Assembly: GCF_006346325.1 (NCBI RefSeq)
Contig: NZ_VDYR01000001.1
Location: forward strand, 1,302,001 to 1,366,000
DNA length: 64,000 bases
Direction of reading: 5' to 3'
From: Sphingomonas japonica
Lineage (GTDB): Bacteria > Pseudomonadota > Alphaproteobacteria > Sphingomonadales > Sphingomonadaceae
The notes beneath the pieces are model-generated. The model was given only the letters and a program-made list of their open reading frames with translations. It was not told where the DNA came from and searched no databases. Below are positions 41,887 through 51,791 of the stretch, piece after piece. The number at the start of each line of letters is the position of its first letter. Position 1 is the first letter of the stretch. The position numbers and the translations under genes are program-made.

Positions 41887-44800
41887 TCAATAGTCCTTCG
41901 AGTAGCGCAGATTGACGCTCGACCCGCCGAACGATCCGGTCTGCGACAACAGGCTCAGCGCCTTCGACAATGCCACTTCCAGCTGGGTCGCGGTGAAGCC
42001 GCGAGCGTCGGTGATGATCTCGACATAGATGTCGTCGGTCAGATACTGGCCCGCTGCCAGCGCCGTGCCGCGGCCCCCCGCTTCGTCAGCGCCCAGGATG
42101 CGCAGCCGGTCGATGCCCGCCGCCTGGCGCAGCTCGCCCAGCGGATTGAGCCCGCCCCCGGACCCGCGCAGCGAATTGAGTGCTGCCGCGAGCTGGATCG
42201 CCTCGGTCGCCGACAGATTGGTGACCGAGCTGCCGAACAACAACCGCGCGAGCACTTCGTCCTGCGCGAGCGCGGGGGTCGAGGTGAAGCTGAGCTGCGG
42301 ACGCTGCGCCGTACCGGTCACCTGGATGATCGCGGTGATACCTTCCGCAGTGGTGCTGGCGGCGATGTTGATCGTCGGATTGGTGTAATCGGGCGTGCCG
42401 GAGAAATCGACGATGCCGCGATCGAGTTCGAACCGCTTGCCTGCGAACGAATAGGTGCCGCGCACCGCTTCGATGCGGCCGGCGATGGTCGGCGCGGCCG
42501 AGGTGCCGCCGACGCGCAGATCGGCATCCCATTCGGATTCGAGTCCCATTCCGGACACGTACAGCTTCTCGTCGGCGCGGAGCCGGATCGCGAGGCGGAA
42601 CAGCCCTGGCGGCCCGGCGGCGGCAGCGGCACGCTGCTCCTGGGTCTGCACGGCATCGCTCTTGCGGCGGATGCCGGAGAGCTCGGGAACTTCAGCTGCT
42701 CCCTGGCGGATGATCTGATAGCGCGCTTCGGGAATCCGGATATCGCCTTCGATCAGTCCGCCGTCCGCGCCGTTCGTGACGCGCACCGTGCCGGTCGCGG
42801 TTGCGCCAAGCATGTCGCTGCGTGCCAGCCGGGCATTGTCGAGCGTGGCGCGGATATCGACCGGAAAACCGCTGTCGGCGGCGAAGCCCACCGTTCCCTG
42901 CGCCTTGACCGTGCCATCGCCCGCGCGCGCGGTGAGTTCGGTCAGCTCGAAGCGATCATTGGTGAAACGGCCGTTGATCCGCATCGCCGACAGCCGCGTT
43001 CCGAAGCTTTCATTGTCATAGGTCAGCGCATTGGCGCGGATGACGCCGGCCAGCTGCGGACGGCTGAGACGACCGCCGAAATCGGCGGCGATGCCGATCG
43101 GTCCCGACAATTGCTGATCGGCGAGCCCGGCCAGCGAGAACAGCACGCTCGACGGACCATTATAGCGGATTCCGCCGTCGAGCGGCGCGGAAAGCAGGCG
43201 TTCGCTCCAGGAGCCACCCGCCCCCGGCGGACGCAGCGTCGCGACCATCCTTCCCACGGTGGTACCACGGCGGCGGACCAGCGCGCGCGCCTCGCCACCC
43301 GACGTGTCGAGCCGGCCGTTGAAGGCAATGTTGACCGGCTCCGACACGGTGGCGAGGCTGGAACGGGTAAAGCCGGCGATGTTGAGCTTCGCATCCGCGG
43401 TCGGGAAAACCGCGCCCGCCGCCTGCGCGAAATCGAGGCTGCCGCTCGCCGTCCCGTCCACTCCCAGCCCGGGCGACAGCGCGTTGAGCAGTTGCAGATC
43501 GAGGCTGTCGAGCCGGGTCTGCAGCGTGATGCCGCTGCCATAGCTGCCGGCGATCCGCGCCGATCCCTGATCGAACACGATCCGCGTCGGCGCGAGGCGA
43601 TACTCGCCGTCCGCGATCGCGATCCGCGCCGGGTTCTGGGTGCGGAAATCGATGCCATTGCCTTCGCCGCTCAGCGCGACGAGGATCTGCTGTGGGCTGA
43701 GCCGGGCATTGGCGGCGACGCGGAACGGCACGCCCGACGATCCTTCGGCAAGCGCCTGAACGGAACCGCTGCCGCCGCGATAGTCGCCCTTGGCGCGTGC
43801 CTTGGTGACGACGAACTCGCCCTGGCGGAAATTGGCGACCTGCGCGTCGAACACCACGGCCGGCGCATCGTCGTAGAGCACCGCTGACCCGGTCAGTAGC
43901 GCGCGGCCGATGGTGATGCCCATATCGCCGGGAATGCGCGCATTGCTGGCGCGCGCATCGACCGCGACGGTCTGGAAACGGCCCTGCCCGCCCAGCCGCG
44001 CATTGCCCGCGACGCCCGATCCGGCAAAGTCGAGCGCGCCGGTGAACGGCCCGGCGTCGCTGGCCTGGATGCGGCCGTTGAAATTGATTCCGGCAAAGCG
44101 GGTGTCGCGGATATCGGCCGTCAGCCGGGGCGCGGTGCGCAGAACGACATTGGCGTTGAACGGCCCGTAATCGGTGCCGCCGGTGGCGCGGATGGCATAG
44201 GCATCACCCTGCCCGCGGATCAGTGCTTCGAGATCGACGAGGCCAACCCCTACTCCGGGACGCGGTGCACGCACCAGCACCACCGGCGCCAACAGCGATC
44301 CCGTCACGCGCGCCGAAAGCGGACCATAGGCGTCGGACACGGCATTGGCGTTGACCAGCAACGGTCCGGCCGGATCGTACCGTCCCGATCCGCCCGTCAC
44401 GCGAAATAACGGCGCGTTCAGCCGGAGATTGTCGAAGGTGATGATTCCGTCCGGTCCCATCGCCAGGTTGACCGCGGTGGTCGCGTTACCGCCCAGGAAG
44501 TTGCGGATGCCGTCGTTGAACAGCTGCGACGTCTGCGCGACGATCCGGCCGCGAATGCCGAAGCCGCCGCCGGGCGCGGTGTAGAGGTCGGCATCGGTAG
44601 TGACGTCGAGGATACCGATCGACGCCACCTCATAATCGTTGACGCGGCCCTTCAGCGCGCCGGTATAGCGCCCGCTGCCGAGGTCGGCGACGACGATCGC
44701 CGTCGCGTCCACCCGGTCAGAACGGATGCGCAGGTTGTCCGACAGGATTTGATCGCCCGAATAGGCAAGGTCGCCGTTGATCGATACGTTGGTCAGCAGC

Positions 44801-46113
44801 CCGCCGACCGCCTCGTTGAGCCCGCCGACGCGCGCGGCGCGGGCGTTGATCGGCACGAGGATACGATCGGCATCGACCGTCGCGCGCCCTTCGGCGAACA
44901 GCTGCTCGACGACGGTCTCGCCAAAGCCGATCGACGCTGCCTGCACCTTATAGTCGACGGTCGGCGTCGCGAAGGCGCCATCGAGCGCCACCGCCGCCCG
45001 CACCGAACGCCCTGTCAAATTCTCGGCGATCGCGCCGGGGGTAAGCAGCAGCGCCTCTACCCGGAAATTGCCGAAGCGGCTGTTGCCGAGATCGAGCAGC
45101 CCCTGCGTCGCCAGCGCGAACGCGTCGGAGCGCAGCCGCAGCCGGGTATCGACGCGGCGCTGTTCGAGCATGGTCGCGTCGAGCGCGACCTGCAGATAGG
45201 GAGCCGTCAGCCGCTCAACCGGCCCTTGCAGGTACAGCCCGGGCTGCGCGCGTCCGCGCACCTGGAACGCACCGTCGCGCGCTGAGATCGCGAGGTTGGC
45301 AAGGTCCGCGCCGCCGAGCGTGCCTGCCAGCCGCCCCTGCCAGCGTGACCAGCTGCCCGCGCCGTCGATGGTCACGAACAGCGGCGCCTCCAGTTTCGCC
45401 ATGCTGCCGATCAGGCCGCCAACGGGCGCATTGAGCTTGAGGTCGATGTCGAGCTTGTCGTCGTCGGGCACCGCGTCGAGCCGCACGGTCATGCGGTCGC
45501 CACCCGCGACCCCTGCTCCGGCGATCGTCGCGGCGTTGGCGACGATCCGCGCGCGACGGTCGGCGATATGCGCTTCGCCCGCGATCCGCGCGATATAGCG
45601 CTGTCCGGCAACCGCTTCGCCCAGTTCGATACGGTCGATCGCGAACCGGTTGACGTCGATGTCGAGGTCGGGAAGCAGCGGCGCGTCGGGATCGCTCGGC
45701 TGCGGGATCAGTTCGGGATTGCGCGCATAGCGCACCAGCGGGCTGGTCAGCGAGCGGACATCGACATGATTGCTGGCGAACGCAAACGGCCGCCAATCGA
45801 CCGCGAGGCTTGGCGAGGTCAGGAAGACGCCCTTGGGATCGCTGACGCGCACGTCGCGCAGCGTCATCGCGCCGTATAGCGAGCCTTCGATACGGCCGAC
45901 CCGGACATTGAGCCCCGACGCGGTGGTGTACCCCGCGATCTGGTCGGCGACGAGGCGGCGCCCGGGGCCGGTGTTGATCCCCAGCACGATCAGCAGCAGC
46001 AGGATCGCCAGCCCACCGATGACGATGCCGAGCCATTTGACGATCCGCTGCCACACGGGCGGCTTGATCGCCACGTGCGTTTCGGTCATCTCGGGCACCA
46101 TGTCTTCGGCCAT
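41887..46113 (-). CDS. tamB: TamB-like translocation/assembly and lipid-transport protein
   Basis: This 1408-residue protein is anchored in the inner membrane by one N-terminal helix (about 24-46) and spans the periplasm as a long beta-taco built from repeated strands. The C-terminal DUF490/TamB domain (about 1080-1408) includes RGTYSFAGKRFELDRGIVDF and GLNPLGELRQAAGIDRLRI. TamB proteins work with TamA in outer-membrane assembly and phospholipid transport. Its ATG overlaps the stop of the preceding Omp85 gene (TGATG), the conserved tamA-tamB arrangement. Confidence 0.93.
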   Translation of the reverse strand: MAEDMVPEMTETHVAIKPPVWQRIVKWLGIVIGGLAILLLLIVLGINTGPGRRLVADQIAGYTTASGLNVRVGRIEGSLYGAMTLRDVRVSDPKGVFLTSPSLAVDWRPFAFASNHVDVRSLTSPLVRYARNPELIPQPSDPDAPLLPDLDIDVNRFAIDRIELGEAVAGQRYIARIAGEAHIADRRARIVANAATIAGAGVAGGDRMTVRLDAVPDDDKLDIDLKLNAPVGGLIGSMAKLEAPLFVTIDGAGSWSRWQGRLAGTLGGADLANLAISARDGAFQVRGRAQPGLYLQGPVERLTAPYLQVALDATMLEQRRVDTRLRLRSDAFALATQGLLDLGNSRFGNFRVEALLLTPGAIAENLTGRSVRAAVALDGAFATPTVDYKVQAASIGFGETVVEQLFAEGRATVDADRILVPINARAARVGGLNEAVGGLLTNVSINGDLAYSGDQILSDNLRIRSDRVDATAIVVADLGSGRYTGALKGRVNDYEVASIGILDVTTDADLYTAPGGGFGIRGRIVAQTSQLFNDGIRNFLGGNATTAVNLAMGPDGIITFDNLRLNAPLFRVTGGSGRYDPAGPLLVNANAVSDAYGPLSARVTGSLLAPVVLVRAPRPGVGVGLVDLEALIRGQGDAYAIRATGGTDYGPFNANVVLRTAPRLTADIRDTRFAGINFNGRIQASDAGPFTGALDFAGSGVAGNARLGGQGRFQTVAVDARASNARIPGDMGITIGRALLTGSAVLYDDAPAVVFDAQVANFRQGEFVVTKARAKGDYRGGSGSVQALAEGSSGVPFRVAANARLSPQQILVALSGEGNGIDFRTQNPARIAIADGEYRLAPTRIVFDQGSARIAGSYGSGITLQTRLDSLDLQLLNALSPGLGVDGTASGSLDFAQAAGAVFPTADAKLNIAGFTRSSLATVSEPVNIAFNGRLDTSGGEARALVRRRGTTVGRMVATLRPPGAGGSWSERLLSAPLDGGIRYNGPSSVLFSLAGLADQQLSGPIGIAADFGGRLSRPQLAGVIRANALTYDNESFGTRLSAMRINGRFTNDRFELTELTARAGDGTVKAQGTVGFAADSGFPVDIRATLDNARLARSDMLGATATGTVRVTNGADGGLIEGDIRIPEARYQIIRQGAAEVPELSGIRRKSDAVQTQEQRAAAAAGPPGLFRLAIRLRADEKLYVSGMGLESEWDADLRVGGTSAAPTIAGRIEAVRGTYSFAGKRFELDRGIVDFSGTPDYTNPTINIAASTTAEGITAIIQVTGTAQRPQLSFTSTPALAQDEVLARLLFGSSVTNLSATEAIQLAAALNSLRGSGGGLNPLGELRQAAGIDRLRILGADEAGGRGTALAAGQYLTDDIYVEIITDARGFTATQLEVALSKALSLLSQTGSFGGSSVNLRYSKDY

Positions 46114-48329
46114 CAGAATGCCTGCCCGATCGAGATGTACAAGGCGATCAGCGATTCGCCTTCCTGACGGTTGATCGGCGTGGCGACGTCGACGCGAAGC
46201 GGCCCGAAATTGGTATAGAAGCGTCCGCCGATCCCCGCACCGAAGCGCAGGTCCTTGCCCTTGGGCAGCGATGAGTCATAGACCTGTCCGGCGTCGAGGA
46301 ACGGCACGATCCCGAAATTACCGAAGCGATAGCGCGCCTCGATCGCGAACTCGTTGAGGCTGCGCCCGCCGACCGGCCGGAAGATCGTCGGCGCATCCTC
46401 CTCCTCTGGATCGGTCGGGTCGAAATCTGGATTGGGCTCTTCGGTGCGCGGCCCCAGTTCCTGGAAGCCGAACCCACGCACCGATCCGCCGCCACCCGCA
46501 TAATAGCGCCGCGACGGCGCGAGGTCGTCGCGATCGATCCCTGCGATCGATCCGGCGCGTGCGCGTCCGGCCAGCACGATGCTGTCGGTGATCGGGAAAT
46601 ATCCGGTCGCCTCGACCATCGTGCGCGCATAGAAGCCGGCGCCGCCCTGGATCGAGGTTTCGGGGCTGAGGTTGAGCTTGAGGCGGAAGCCCTTGGTCGG
46701 ATTGAGCAGGTCGTCCGACGTGTCGAACCCGGCGAACAACGGCAGCGCGCCGATGAAATAGGTGTCGCGGACACGCTCGCCCAAGTCGAAATCGAAGCGA
46801 TCTTCATTGGTCCCGACTAGTTCGAAGCCATAATAATAGGTGAAGCGCTTCTGCCAGATCGGCGTCGAGTCATACGAGATGCGGCCGGCAACGGTACCGG
46901 TGAATGCTTCGAACGCTTCGTAGTCCGACCGGTTTGCGCTCGCCAGCAGCGATACGGTACGGTCTCGGCGCCCTGCGTTCGAGCGGCGGAAGGTGACCCC
47001 CAGTCCCTGCTCCTGGGTGCCGGCGATGACGTTGCCGATCAGCGCGCCTTCGGGCGGGAACAGGTTGCGATGCGTCCACGTCCCCTCGATCCGCACCCCC
47101 TGCCCCGTGCCATAGCCCGCTTCGGCGGCCAGCGTGCGCGGCGGCCCGGCGTCCTGCCGCACCAGCAGGTCGACATATTCGGTGCCGTCCGGCCCGGGCT
47201 GCCCGGTCCGCTTCGGTTCGACCGACACCGTCGAGAACAGCCCGGTGGCGACCAGCGCCTCGCGCAGGTCGTCGACCTTGCGATTGTCGTACAGCTCGTC
47301 GCGGTCGAACCGGGCAAGGACGCCGACATGCTCGGCATCGAACGCCAGATCGCCTTCGGTGGTATAGCCGCCGAAGGAGGCGCGCGGCCCCGTCGTCACC
47401 GGCAAGGTGTAGTCACCCCGGAAGCTGGTCTCGTCGAGCAGGATGTCACGCTGACCGACCTCGGCGAACGGATAGCCCTGCTGCGGCAGCTTGAGTGCGA
47501 CATTGGCTTCGGCGCCCTGCACCCGTTCGGCCTCGATCGGATCGCCGACCGCAAGCGGCAGCTCGCGATCGATCAGCCCGGCAGGTACGGTCGGCTCGGC
47601 CTTCACCATGATCGAGCCGAGCTTGTACTGCTCGCCGGGCGTGGCGGTGATCACCGCGCGCAGATTGCCCGAATTGGCCGGATTCTGCTCGACGACCGAG
47701 GTGGCGGTCGCGTCGTAATAGCCAAGCGACCGCATCAGCCGGATCGCAAGCTGCTCGTCTTCGCGCGCCCGCGCGGAAACCATCACGGCATTGTCCGCTT
47801 CGCCGTCCCCTTCTTCTAGCGCGGACAGCGCCTCGAACTGGCCGTCGAGGCCCAGTTCCTCCAGCCCCGTGACCACGGTGGTGTATTTGATCTCGATGGC
47901 ATCGGGGTCCTCGCCCTCGGCGAGTTCGGTTGCCGGTGTCACGTCGAACTGATCGAGCGGCACCAGCGGCTGGGCCAGCTCGCTGTCCTGCGCGGTCGGT
48001 GTCGCCGGTACCACAACCGTCCCGTCCTGCGCGGTCGCCGGGGTGCCGGGTTGCTGCGGCAACGGCGCGGCCGGGGTCTCGAAATCGGCCATCGGCTCGA
48101 GCGGGGCGTTCGGATCGTCGCTGAGCGCGGGAAGCGCGGCGTCGAATTCGGGTTCGGGAACGATCGGATCGACCTGCGGCACCGCGGCATCCGGCGTTTC
48201 GCCCGTCGACGTCGTCGCTTGCGGCACATCCGCCGACACCGACTGCTGGGCGGAAGCCGCGTATGGGAAAGCCGACACGGAGGCCAGCAACAACGTCAAT
48301 CCTGCAATGTCACTACGCGTTGGTCGCAC
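46113..48329 (-). CDS. tamA: TamA-like Omp85 outer-membrane protein
   Basis: This 738-residue protein begins with a signal peptide (about residues 1-28, ending in AASAQQ), followed by a Pro/Asp-rich stretch, POTRA domains (about 130-370) and a 16-strand barrel with terminal Phe (IGQAF). The barrel's substrate loop has the family motif SVRGFGFQ. The start is a GTG at 48329, chosen because it directly begins the signal peptide behind a run of six G. An ATG 18 codons upstream is in frame but would add a charged extension. It is the first gene of the tamAB pair. Confidence 0.92.
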   Translation of the reverse strand: MRPTRSDIAGLTLLLASVSAFPYAASAQQSVSADVPQATTSTGETPDAAVPQVDPIVPEPEFDAALPALSDDPNAPLEPMADFETPAAPLPQQPGTPATAQDGTVVVPATPTAQDSELAQPLVPLDQFDVTPATELAEGEDPDAIEIKYTTVVTGLEELGLDGQFEALSALEEGDGEADNAVMVSARAREDEQLAIRLMRSLGYYDATATSVVEQNPANSGNLRAVITATPGEQYKLGSIMVKAEPTVPAGLIDRELPLAVGDPIEAERVQGAEANVALKLPQQGYPFAEVGQRDILLDETSFRGDYTLPVTTGPRASFGGYTTEGDLAFDAEHVGVLARFDRDELYDNRKVDDLREALVATGLFSTVSVEPKRTGQPGPDGTEYVDLLVRQDAGPPRTLAAEAGYGTGQGVRIEGTWTHRNLFPPEGALIGNVIAGTQEQGLGVTFRRSNAGRRDRTVSLLASANRSDYEAFEAFTGTVAGRISYDSTPIWQKRFTYYYGFELVGTNEDRFDFDLGERVRDTYFIGALPLFAGFDTSDDLLNPTKGFRLKLNLSPETSIQGGAGFYARTMVEATGYFPITDSIVLAGRARAGSIAGIDRDDLAPSRRYYAGGGGSVRGFGFQELGPRTEEPNPDFDPTDPEEEDAPTIFRPVGGRSLNEFAIEARYRFGNFGIVPFLDAGQVYDSSLPKGKDLRFGAGIGGRFYTNFGPLRVDVATPINRQEGESLIALYISIGQAF

Positions 48330-48462
48330 GTGCCCCCCAATGGCATGTTCTAGGGAGACGGACGCGCCATTGCCCCTTCGCACCGCCCTTAACGCATTTT
48401 GGATCGTTTCGCTCCCCTATCGAGCGAAATTTCATTGCGCATCAACACGCTGTGCCGAATTG

Positions 48463-49533
48463 ATGCAAAAAAGACGCATCCCTATCGCAGCCTCGGCGTT
48501 GAAAGCAGCGGAAGGCGATCAGCGAAGGGACAGCATCATCGATCAGCAAGCAGCCGTAACCGCACAGCCCGGCGCCGATAGCGAGCGCCCCTGGCGCCAC
48601 CCGTGGCGAGCATGGAAATCGATCCTCGGCCGCGTCTATACCATGACGGGCTTTCACAATCTGTCGCTGATGGCGGCGGGCGTCGCCTTCTATGCCTTCC
48701 TCTCGTTCGTGCCGCTGCTCGGCGCGATCGTCATGACCTATGGACTGTTCGCCGATCCGGCGACGGTGGCACGGCATATGGAGACGATCTTCGAACTGAT
48801 GCCCGCCGATGCGGCGCGGTTGGTGTCGGACCAGTTGATCTCGGTCGTGACCACCGCGGCGAGCACCGTCGGCCTGTCGCTCGTCGTGGCGCTGGTGCTG
48901 TCGATCTATGGCGCGATGCGCGCGTCGAGCGCAATCATTCAGGCGCTCAACGTGATCTATGAAGAGGAGGAAGGCCGCAACATCGTCCAGACGACGTTGC
49001 TGTCGGCGATGCTGACGATCGGCGCAGTGCTCGCGGCCCTGGTAGGGCTGCTGTCGGCGGCCATCCTGGGCTATCTGCAGGCGTTCGTCGATATTCTCGG
49101 CCAGAGCGGGGTCATCCTGATCAAGGCATCGACGTGGATCGTCGCCACGCTGATCGCCAGCGCGGCATTCGCCTTCGTGTATCGCTACGGTCCCGATCGT
49201 GCGCGGGCACGCTGGCACTGGCTGTCGGTGGGATCGCTGGCGGCGACGATCCTGTGGCTGCTCGCCACCTTCGGCTTCGGCATCTACGCCGCCAACTTCG
49301 CCAATTACAACGCGACATACGGTGCATTGGGGGCGGTCGTGGTGCTGCTGATGTGGCTGTTCGTGTCGAGCTACGCAGTGCTGATCGGCGCCGAGATCAA
49401 TGCCGAGGCCGAGCGCCAGACCGCGATCGACACCACCACCGGCCGACCCCGCCCGATCGGCGAGCGCGGCGCGACGATGGCCGATTCGCTCCCCAGCAAG
49501 CGCCAGATCAAGCCGCGCCGGGGAAAATACTGA
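48463..49533 (+). CDS. YihY/BrkB-family inner-membrane protein
   Basis: This 356-residue membrane protein has six predicted helices. The family hallmarks are YTMTGFHNLSLMAAGVAFYA near the N-terminus and NYNATYGALGAVVVLLMW in the last third. A short basic tail ends RQIKPRRGKY. The function of YihY/BrkB proteins is unresolved; the old name RNase BN is an error. The start at 48463 gives about 75 residues before the first helix, while a shorter start is possible. It is divergent from tamA. Confidence 0.88.
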   Translation: MQKRRIPIAASALKAAEGDQRRDSIIDQQAAVTAQPGADSERPWRHPWRAWKSILGRVYTMTGFHNLSLMAAGVAFYAFLSFVPLLGAIVMTYGLFADPATVARHMETIFELMPADAARLVSDQLISVVTTAASTVGLSLVVALVLSIYGAMRASSAIIQALNVIYEEEEGRNIVQTTLLSAMLTIGAVLAALVGLLSAAILGYLQAFVDILGQSGVILIKASTWIVATLIASAAFAFVYRYGPDRARARWHWLSVGSLAATILWLLATFGFGIYAANFANYNATYGALGAVVVLLMWLFVSSYAVLIGAEINAEAERQTAIDTTTGRPRPIGERGATMADSLPSKRQIKPRRGKY

Positions 49534-49545
49534 AGCCGCAGGTGG

Positions 49546-49623
<78 letters not shown>

Positions 49624-49678
49624 ACGCCCGCGCGCCTTAGGCCAGCCTTGCTGTCACAAGCAAGCGCTATCGTTCGCG

Positions 49679-49791
49679 TGTCATGGCTCATTAACGACTT
49701 CCCCGTCCAGGAAGACGGAGAATTTTCCGCACGCATAACGTCAGCACTCTAACGGCTTCCAGATAAGCGACTTGGCACGCTAACGTATTCC
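49679..49791. repeat. Putative transposon end with TnsB-binding repeats
   Basis: Four related motifs lie between tRNA-Pro and tniQ: TTAACGACTTCC (49691), GCACGCATAACG (49729), GCACTCTAACGGCTTCC (49744) and GCACGCTAACGTATTCC (49775). The shared pattern is GCACnCtAACGnnTTCC, in one orientation. Unequally spaced repeats next to a terminal TGT are what TnsB/TniA-type ends look like. The terminal base at 49679 is a proposal. Confidence 0.55.
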
Positions 49792-49826
49792 AACTTGGTG
49801 CGGGAGGAAGTGCCGCCCAACGAGAA

Positions 49827-49850
49827 GGGCCGCCCCTCTCGGGGCGGCCC
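49827..49850 (-). terminator. Hairpin after tniQ
   Basis: GGGCCGCCCC (49827-49836) and GGGGCGGCCC (49841-49850) form a perfect 10-bp stem with loop TCTC, seven bases after the tniQ stop. Downstream on the minus strand is TTCTCG, so the U-tract is weak, but the stem is very stable. It would end the tnsB-tnsC-tniQ transcript before the transposon end. Confidence 0.75.
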
Positions 49851-49856
49851 AGTCGT

Positions 49857-51791
49857 TTAGAACTCGAAGCGTTCTTGGTTCGGCTGTCGGGTCTTTGCGA
49901 AGTCGGCCTCGGTTTCGACGCGCAACCATCCGACACCGTCGTCGATCATCCGCCGCCGGTCGAGCCTGGCGCCCCACCTGTGCTTCGCCTCCCGGCCATC
50001 GATGATGCGCGCCGCGACCTTCAGTATCTCCGATACGACGAGTGTCTTGTGCGGGCCGTGAACTTCGGGCGGCAGGAGCTTGGCGATGTCCTGGTAACGC
50101 GAGGGGTCGATGTTGAGCAGCTCAATGGCATCGCGCTGGCGCATTACGGTCGCGAATGTGAATCGCGCCGCGTGATCGGCCCTGTCGAAGACGTTGGCGA
50201 GCACTTCGTCGATCGCGGGTCCGGGGGCGACCCAGATGCGATCGATCAACCGTCCCGGCGCACCGCCGATGCAGAACGGCAGGCGGCCGTCGACGAGCGC
50301 CGCGATGATCGCGGCCCACGGCTTTTCCCGCCCTCCGATCCGCTGCACCGCGAGCCTCAGCGTCAGCCTATCGCCGGGGCCTGCGTCATCGTTGGACACT
50401 GCTCGGATCCTCGCCAGCAGCGCTTCGTAGCTGGCACGCGTCACGCGCAGGTTGGGGAACAGCGCGAGCACGGCAGCACTGTCCGCGTGCGCCAGCTGAC
50501 CGTCGCAGATCAGCTGCTCGACGCCATGGAGCGTGATGCCGGTCTCATCCACGATCTGCGTCGCCTCGACGCTGTCCTTCACGGCGTCGGCGATCGCCTC
50601 GACGTCCGACAGCAGGAAGCTGCCGTGCGTCCGCGCCGTGCCCCGCGTGATGCGGGGCACGATCGCCTTGGCACGGATGAGGCGCACCATGGAACTGCCG
50701 CGGATGCCGATGATCCGCGACGCCTCCTTCCCGTCCACGATCCCTGGCGCGATGCGCCTGATCACGTGCTGGTAGTGGCCGTTGACGATGTCCGGCATCG
50801 CCGCGGTGACCAGCGCGCGGTGGTCGGGCCACGCGCTCTCGCCGTGGCAGACGCGGCGCACCGCCGCGATCGCCGCCATCGCGAGCTCGTGATCCTCACC
50901 CGTCTTCTCGGCCACGAGCCGGGCGACGCTATCGGGCCAGCCCGCGATGATCTCCGAGCCGATCTCGAGCGCCGTGATCGCCTCGTCCAGCGGAGCAGCG
51001 AGCCCCCGGCGCAGCCGAGAACCGGTCCCGCCCAGGCCGACGGCCCGGCCCAGCTTGAGCCCGAGGTAGAAGACGATCCCACGGTCCTGCGCCCTGAGAT
51101 CGGGATGCAGGGCGGCGCGCACGGGTCCGTGCACCTCGGGCCGGGGATCGATCAGCTTCCCCAGCAGCGAAACCCGGTCCAGCCGGTTTCCATCGATGAT
51201 GCGAGGCTGATCGTTGACCCCCGCGCCCGGTTCGCGGCAGTCGTAGCCGGCCGAAACGAACGCCGTGCGGTCGTGGTCCGCCCCGCTGGTCCTGTAGACC
51301 GCGCATTGCGAGGTGCTGGTGATGGTCCGCCAGCCCAGCCGGGTGCCGCAGGACTGGCAGCGGTCGACTATGAGCGCTCCGTCGTCGACGTCCACGGGCA
51401 GGTGGATCATCTGCCACACCGCCTTGTGGTGCACGCCATTCCCCGCCGTGCTGCCCATGCGGCGACGGTCGTAGAGCACATCGCTCGCCAGCACGCGCGC
51501 GCCGAAGAAGTCGATCGTGTCCATGCCCGCGATCGGCTCGGTCAGGGCGTGAGCGCGTTCGTCCACCACTGCCTGCGGCTGATCGATCACGTGCGCGAGG
51601 GCGGCGCGGGACTGCTCCTGCCGCATTGTGATGCCGATGCCGTTCCACGTTCCAAGCCGCGCGAAGCTGAGGATGGTGCCCATGTCGGGGTGGCCATTCT
51701 CCTCGGCGGTGCGCACGAGCAAGCTGGGCAGGGACTCGCCGCCGACCGGAACGATCGGCCAGCGGACCTGCGGGAGATCGAGCGCGCTCAT
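49857..51791 (-). CDS. tniQ: TniQ/TnsD-like target-selection protein
   Basis: This 644-residue protein is expected to bind the attachment site and recruit TnsC. The N-terminal TniQ domain begins RWPIVPVGGESLPSLLVRTA and carries a zinc-finger element (VDRCQSCGTRLGW, with a later Cys in TSQCAVY). The C-terminal two thirds hold helix-turn-helix-like segments (KEASRIIGIRGSSMVRLI) suited to DNA reading. Its length is that of TnsD rather than of the short TniQ of CRISPR-associated transposons. It overlaps tnsC by ATGA and is the gene nearest the transposon end, facing tRNA-Pro. Confidence 0.88.
   Translation of the reverse strand: MSALDLPQVRWPIVPVGGESLPSLLVRTAEENGHPDMGTILSFARLGTWNGIGITMRQEQSRAALAHVIDQPQAVVDERAHALTEPIAGMDTIDFFGARVLASDVLYDRRRMGSTAGNGVHHKAVWQMIHLPVDVDDGALIVDRCQSCGTRLGWRTITSTSQCAVYRTSGADHDRTAFVSAGYDCREPGAGVNDQPRIIDGNRLDRVSLLGKLIDPRPEVHGPVRAALHPDLRAQDRGIVFYLGLKLGRAVGLGGTGSRLRRGLAAPLDEAITALEIGSEIIAGWPDSVARLVAEKTGEDHELAMAAIAAVRRVCHGESAWPDHRALVTAAMPDIVNGHYQHVIRRIAPGIVDGKEASRIIGIRGSSMVRLIRAKAIVPRITRGTARTHGSFLLSDVEAIADAVKDSVEATQIVDETGITLHGVEQLICDGQLAHADSAAVLALFPNLRVTRASYEALLARIRAVSNDDAGPGDRLTLRLAVQRIGGREKPWAAIIAALVDGRLPFCIGGAPGRLIDRIWVAPGPAIDEVLANVFDRADHAARFTFATVMRQRDAIELLNIDPSRYQDIAKLLPPEVHGPHKTLVVSEILKVAARIIDGREAKHRWGARLDRRRMIDDGVGWLRVETEADFAKTRQPNQERFEF

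Noticed and set aside
48463..49533. Calling the YihY-family protein ribonuclease BN
   Set aside because: That name came from a misassignment in the family; the protein is an integral membrane protein with no nuclease motif.
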